Assembly: GCA_903925015.1 (NCBI GenBank)
Contig: CAIYDY010000399.1
Coordinates: 1-34,688, forward strand
Direction: 5' to 3'
DNA from: an uncultured Acidobacteriia bacterium
Lineage (GTDB): Bacteria; Acidobacteriota; Terriglobia; Bryobacterales; Bryobacteraceae
Length of the DNA: 34,688 bases
Position 1 is the first letter of the stretch. Every line of letters starts with the position of its first letter. Below the pieces are notes generated by a model. The model made no database searches, was not told where the DNA came from, and was given only the letters and a program-made list of their open reading frames with translations. A program made the position numbers and the translations under genes. Shown here piece after piece: positions 31,606 to 34,688 of this stretch.

Positions 31606-31752
31606 TTATGCATCCGCCGGGTCCAGAGATCGTACGGCACGCAAGGGCTTGATCTGCAGATCGGCGTTTGCGAGAAACCGGAAGCTCAGGCCTGATTTGC
31701 CCTTTAGGATCGCTTTGAGGGCCGCGTCATAAGGTTGAGATGATGGACTCAA
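31606..31752 (-). CDS. 48-aa orphan frame, possible gene remnant
   Basis: A TTG at 31752 opens a 48-residue frame, starting LSPSSQPYDAALKAILKGKS and ending in DLQIKPLRAVRSLDPADA. It begins 4 bp after the stop of the 31757-32539 gene and ends 7 bp before the DUF433 gene. The stretch FRFLANADLQ resembles the start of DUF5615 proteins (RxxADADL), and the first 20 residues look like the start of a different protein, so it may be a fused remnant. Function and reality are uncertain. Confidence 0.3.
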   Translation of the reverse strand: MSPSSQPYDAALKAILKGKSGLSFRFLANADLQIKPLRAVRSLDPADA

Positions 31753-31756
31753 CGCC

Positions 31757-32539
31757 CTAATAACGCCGGCCCGCTGCCGCGGCCATCACTTTGGGCTTCA
31801 CGTGCGCCAAATTCTTCAACCGGGGCGTTTCCTTACCGCACTCGCAGTGGTTGGCCTGCAGTTCCCCCGTCCAGCCCGTACGGGTGCGCACAACAGGCAT
31901 CGACATCGACGCGAGCTGGGTTACCAGTAGCTCGGCCTCGTACAAGTGGAATACCGCTTCACGGTCGACCACGTGGAGTCCGTCGTGCACTTCGCACTCG
32001 CGTGCAACCACGGTGCCATCCCACGACTTCAACTGCTCGAAAACCGGAACCTCAAACGCACACCAAAGGAGCTCGCGGTGGTGTTCGGCTAGCGGCGTGT
32101 CGTCGATACGGGTGGTCACGATGATCGCAGTATCGAGGGTCTTCACGTCTGCCAAACCGCGCAGCTTCTGATCGGCAAGCCAGAGTGCTGCGTCCAAGGG
32201 CGCGACGACGATCCCGGGGGCAAAGTTGGTCCAAGCGGAGAAATCGGAGGCGGAAAATTCCCGGACTTGGAGCCCCTTCTTGCCGGACTCCGCCTGAAAT
32301 GCTCCTTCGAGCACGGCAACCCGGCCTTCGAAGGGGATTGGCAGTTCCAACGGCTGAATCCGGACGGGACCGCTCCGCCTCGGGATGGGCTGCGGCGGGA
32401 CGGAACCGAGAACGGACTCAGGATTGTCGCGCGGGAATTCTATGTCTAGACGGTCGAGCACCTTGCCTAGGCGGCCAAGGCGGTCGTCAGAAGAGCCGTG
32501 TCGGCGGCGGCTGGTCTGGAGCAACGGGAATGAGAACAC
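31757..32539 (-). CDS. Protein resembling the C-terminal part of PaaK/LuxE adenylate-forming enzymes
   Basis: The product is 260 residues from GTG 32539. The C-terminal 130 residues read like the end of phenylacetate-CoA ligase/LuxE-type enzymes: CAFEVPVFEQLKSWDGTVVA, ECEVHDGLHVV, then ELLVTQLASMSMPVVRTRTG and a Cys pair in NHCECGKETPRLKNL. The N-terminal 120 residues do not look like the ATP-binding part of such enzymes (no SSGTTG-type loop). The protein may be a truncated enzyme or a distinct family that reuses this fold. The proposed start lies close to a TATATC box with no proper leader, which also suggests truncation. No signal peptide. Confidence 0.5.
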   Translation of the reverse strand: MFSFPLLQTSRRRHGSSDDRLGRLGKVLDRLDIEFPRDNPESVLGSVPPQPIPRRSGPVRIQPLELPIPFEGRVAVLEGAFQAESGKKGLQVREFSASDFSAWTNFAPGIVVAPLDAALWLADQKLRGLADVKTLDTAIIVTTRIDDTPLAEHHRELLWCAFEVPVFEQLKSWDGTVVARECEVHDGLHVVDREAVFHLYEAELLVTQLASMSMPVVRTRTGWTGELQANHCECGKETPRLKNLAHVKPKVMAAAAGRRY

Positions 32540-32584
32540 CCTTAGATATAGATGTAGTGGCGCGACGGCGGAAAATTCTCAAAT

Positions 32585-33505
32585 TTATCCCGCGAGCAGG
32601 CGCCTCAGATTTCCACCTAGAATATCGCTGGCGGCCTCATGGTCCACGCCGACTTCGCGGAGGATTTCCAGCTGGTCGGAAAGAACCCCGGGGACCCAGC
32701 CGCGCGGAAACCAGGACGAATCCGAGCCGAAGAGCAGGCGCTTGGGTCCGAGGACGTCGAGAGCCCTGCGGAATACCTTCGTCAAGGTGAGACCCTCCGG
32801 AATCAGCTTGACCCACGCATTGGAACCGGAGGTGTCGAGGTAGACATTGGGGCACTGCGAGGCCACCATGAGGGCTTCGCGGAAGAAACCGGCACCGAAA
32901 TGGGGGATGACGAAGTTGACGCGGGGAAAGCGGGTTGCAAGTCCGTGGAGGTCCACGGGGTTCGAGAACCGCATGTCGAAATTGCAGGGGAGCCCGAGTT
33001 TCTTGCGGAAACCGATGCTGAGCACGCCGCAGTGGACATAGACCAGGTTTCCGGGCTTGGAGCCGACCACTTGGACCAAGGCGCAGACCTTGTCGTGGTG
33101 CATGGGGTAATGGTGCATCGCCGGGAACAGGAAGATGCCGCTGACGGAATCCTCGTTGGCTGCGGCCTGGAACCGAATGTCCGGGCTTGGCAGTAGAGGG
33201 TTGGCCATGTAGATGGAGCAGAAGCGGTCCGGATAGTTTTGGACCGGAGGGCCGACGGATTTCGTATCGTTCGGGATGCTGGCGATCAGCAATGCCTTCT
33301 GGATATTGTGGCGATCCAGTTCGGAGACCCAGTGCATGGCGAGTGCTTCCGGGGACGTGGGTTCGTCCCAGCCGAGGATTTTGGGGAAGAACTGGTCATT
33401 CTTCTGCTCGGCGATGGACTGGAAGAAGGCCGGGGAGAAGAAATGAACGTGGGCATCGGCGATTTCGATGCCGCCCCACGGCGTGTTGGCGAGAAGCTTC
33501 GACAT
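32585..33505 (-). CDS. Amidohydrolase-2 family protein
   Basis: The product is 306 residues of the metal-dependent TIM-barrel hydrolase family. The metal-binding HxH is in IADAHVHFFSP (about residue 20). Later blocks are YVHCGVLSIGFRKKLG (His), VIPHFGAGFFREAL (His) and the Asp in LLFGSDSSWFPRGW. This set fits the ACMSD/2-pyrone-dicarboxylate-lactonase-like amidohydrolases; the substrate is unknown. ATG 33505 directly follows the stop of the M28 peptidase gene (no gap), so the two are one transcript. No signal peptide, so it is probably cytoplasmic. Confidence 0.85.
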   Translation of the reverse strand: MSKLLANTPWGGIEIADAHVHFFSPAFFQSIAEQKNDQFFPKILGWDEPTSPEALAMHWVSELDRHNIQKALLIASIPNDTKSVGPPVQNYPDRFCSIYMANPLLPSPDIRFQAAANEDSVSGIFLFPAMHHYPMHHDKVCALVQVVGSKPGNLVYVHCGVLSIGFRKKLGLPCNFDMRFSNPVDLHGLATRFPRVNFVIPHFGAGFFREALMVASQCPNVYLDTSGSNAWVKLIPEGLTLTKVFRRALDVLGPKRLLFGSDSSWFPRGWVPGVLSDQLEILREVGVDHEAASDILGGNLRRLLAG

Positions 33506-34688
33506 CTACAGGTCCCCCAGCAGTTTTTCGACCCGGATGAGCTGGTCATTCAGGGTGTTCAGTACCTGTGCGGCTTGTTTGGTTTGCACGATTGCCTCCT
33601 CGGGGCGGTTGAGTTCGACGGCCTCGCGGATGCCCGGAAGCGTTTTGACTGCGTAGCCAGTGTACATGCCGGGAGCATAGATGCGGTGGCGGAACCATGG
33701 ACGGCCGGGGAGACCGGGGTCGAGGGTCAGGTTGCGCTCGCTCGAATAAAGGATCTGGTTGATCGCGGCGAGCTTGGCCGGAGCGGCGGTGGCGAGTTTC
33801 GGGAGTGCCGCAGCCCAAGCGGTGTCGAGGGCCACAGCCGATTTCTTGACCTTGGCGACGGCATCGCGGACAGCGGTGAGGTCCGCCTTGGTCTTCTGGC
33901 CGGGCAATTTCTCGATTTCATCGGTGTACTGCAAAACCGTGTTGGAGAACCGTCCGAATTCAAACGGCAACACCGGCGCACCGGCCAAACGCATGACGGC
34001 GGTCGCCGTAACCTGGGCCAGTGCGGGTCCGTGGGTGAAGTCCTTGTCGGAAAAATGGCTGTACCAGTAGAAGTCGTCGTAGTTGGAGTGGTAGACGCCA
34101 CCGTCCTCACCCTCAAAGCCAATGTTGAGGGATGCTACTCCAAGATGTTGAAGAAAAGGGGTATAGTCTGATCCGGAACCCAAGGGCGAGATATGGAATT
34201 CACCTGCCGGATTGGCAGCAGCTCCATTGCGGCGGGGGTTGTCGCGAGGTGCGAGGTAGGTTTCCAGGAGGGATTTACTGCTGGACGGATCCTTGACGTC
34301 ACGCGCGACCTCCATCATGAACGCTTCGAGGGTGTGCGATCCACCGATGGAGATGCGCCCGCTGCCGGAGGAATCGGAATTGACGTAGGCGACCAGTTTC
34401 TTCGAAAGCTCGTCGGCGTGCTTTTCCATGTATTCGGTTGAGCCGATGAGTCCGTATTCCTCGCCGTCCCAGAATGCCATCATGATGGTGCGCTTGGGCT
34501 TCCAGCCTTTGCGGGTGAGTTCGGCCAGTGCGCGGGCAGTTTCCATCTGGGCGGTTGCTCCAGAAAGGGGGTCGCTGGCACCGTGGACCCAGGCATCGTG
34601 GTGGTTGCCGAAGAGAATCCACTGGTCTGGCGATTCGGACCCCGTAATCCTTGCGATCACGTCGTAGAGCGGGCGGGTGGAATTGTCC
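33506..34688 (-). CDS. M28-family metallopeptidase (glutamate carboxypeptidase-like), 3' part
   Basis: The frame is open to the window edge; 393 residues are visible and the N terminus is missing. The M28 zinc site is clear: FGNHHDAWVHGASDPLSGAT (His and the bridging Asp), FWDGEEYGLIGSTE (Glu pair), NSDSSGSG and the last ligand in VYHSNYDDFYWY. The C-terminal 120 residues are a helical TFR-dimer-like domain (LQYTDEIEKLPGQKTKADL and after), as in human glutamate carboxypeptidase II. In bacteria these are exported aminopeptidases or carboxypeptidases; the missing N terminus should hold a signal peptide and PA domain. Confidence 0.9.
   Translation of the reverse strand, partial: DNSTRPLYDVIARITGSESPDQWILFGNHHDAWVHGASDPLSGATAQMETARALAELTRKGWKPKRTIMMAFWDGEEYGLIGSTEYMEKHADELSKKLVAYVNSDSSGSGRISIGGSHTLEAFMMEVARDVKDPSSSKSLLETYLAPRDNPRRNGAAANPAGEFHISPLGSGSDYTPFLQHLGVASLNIGFEGEDGGVYHSNYDDFYWYSHFSDKDFTHGPALAQVTATAVMRLAGAPVLPFEFGRFSNTVLQYTDEIEKLPGQKTKADLTAVRDAVAKVKKSAVALDTAWAAALPKLATAAPAKLAAINQILYSSERNLTLDPGLPGRPWFRHRIYAPGMYTGYAVKTLPGIREAVELNRPEEAIVQTKQAAQVLNTLNDQLIRVEKLLGDL

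Noticed and set aside
1-34688. Search for CRISPR arrays, tRNA genes, insertion sequences, integrases and prophage genes
   Set aside because: By eye I found no repeat-spacer pattern, cloverleaf with CCA-type end, transposase or integrase motifs; this is not a computed search.

Overview
The window is a chromosomal segment of a GC-rich (about 60%) Gram-negative bacterium. Tat-exported enzymes, an Acidobacteria-style BamD, a BshB1-type deacetylase, a duplicated-domain dCTP deaminase and DUF433/DUF5615-type toxin-antitoxin (TA) genes together suggest Acidobacteriota, perhaps a Solibacter/Bryobacter relative. This is inferred from gene content and protein flavour only; no rRNA or other phylogenetic marker was compared. 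No tRNA, rRNA, CRISPR array or recognisable transposase was seen.

Layout. (1) 1-1366, plus strand: 3' end of rpmI, rplT, then a coiled-coil ZapB-like gene and zapA. A strongly structured stretch at about 1641-1792 is a candidate 6S RNA, and a small frameshifted reading frame lies antisense between it and zapA. (2) 1794-5142: a conserved-looking unknown gene, a LigT-like 2H phosphoesterase, and a minus-strand pair of lytic transglycosylase and AMIN-type amidase. (3) 5210-8825, plus strand: mobA overlapping an MlaF-like ABC ATPase, then a Tat-exported sulfatase and a one-haem c-type cytochrome. (4) 9374-12836, plus strand: a tight operon of dcd, a PfkB sugar/nucleoside kinase, a rhomboid protease and bshB1. 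(5) 12839-19223, minus strand: eight closely packed genes in transcription order rpe, bamD, response regulator, SDR, yajQ, alpha/beta hydrolase, enolase-superfamily protein, DinB-like protein. (6) 19364-21585: convergent dienelactone-hydrolase-like and DUF418 genes. (7) 21829-23305: a small accessory patch with a broken DUF4160/DUF2442 pair, an intact DUF433/DUF5615 pair and a small membrane protein. (8) 23474-27719: leuA-leuB-leuC-leuD, in which LeuA lacks the leucine-sensing C-terminal domain. (9) 27822-32539: an accessory or defence island with mcrB-mcrC, then a minus-strand run containing a broken DUF433/DUF5615 module, a 48-aa orphan frame and a protein resembling the C-terminal part of PaaK/LuxE adenylate-forming enzymes. 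(10) 32585-34688: an amidohydrolase and the 3' part of an M28-family metallopeptidase.

The housekeeping part covers translation, division, peptidoglycan turnover, outer-membrane assembly, nucleotide metabolism, molybdenum cofactor and leucine synthesis. Accessory DNA sits on both sides of the leucine operon. Three of its reading frames are broken by frameshifts, indels or a stop, and they belong to two TA-like pairs. The type IV restriction genes mcrBC are intact, and McrB carries an N-terminal region I do not recognise as the E. coli type.
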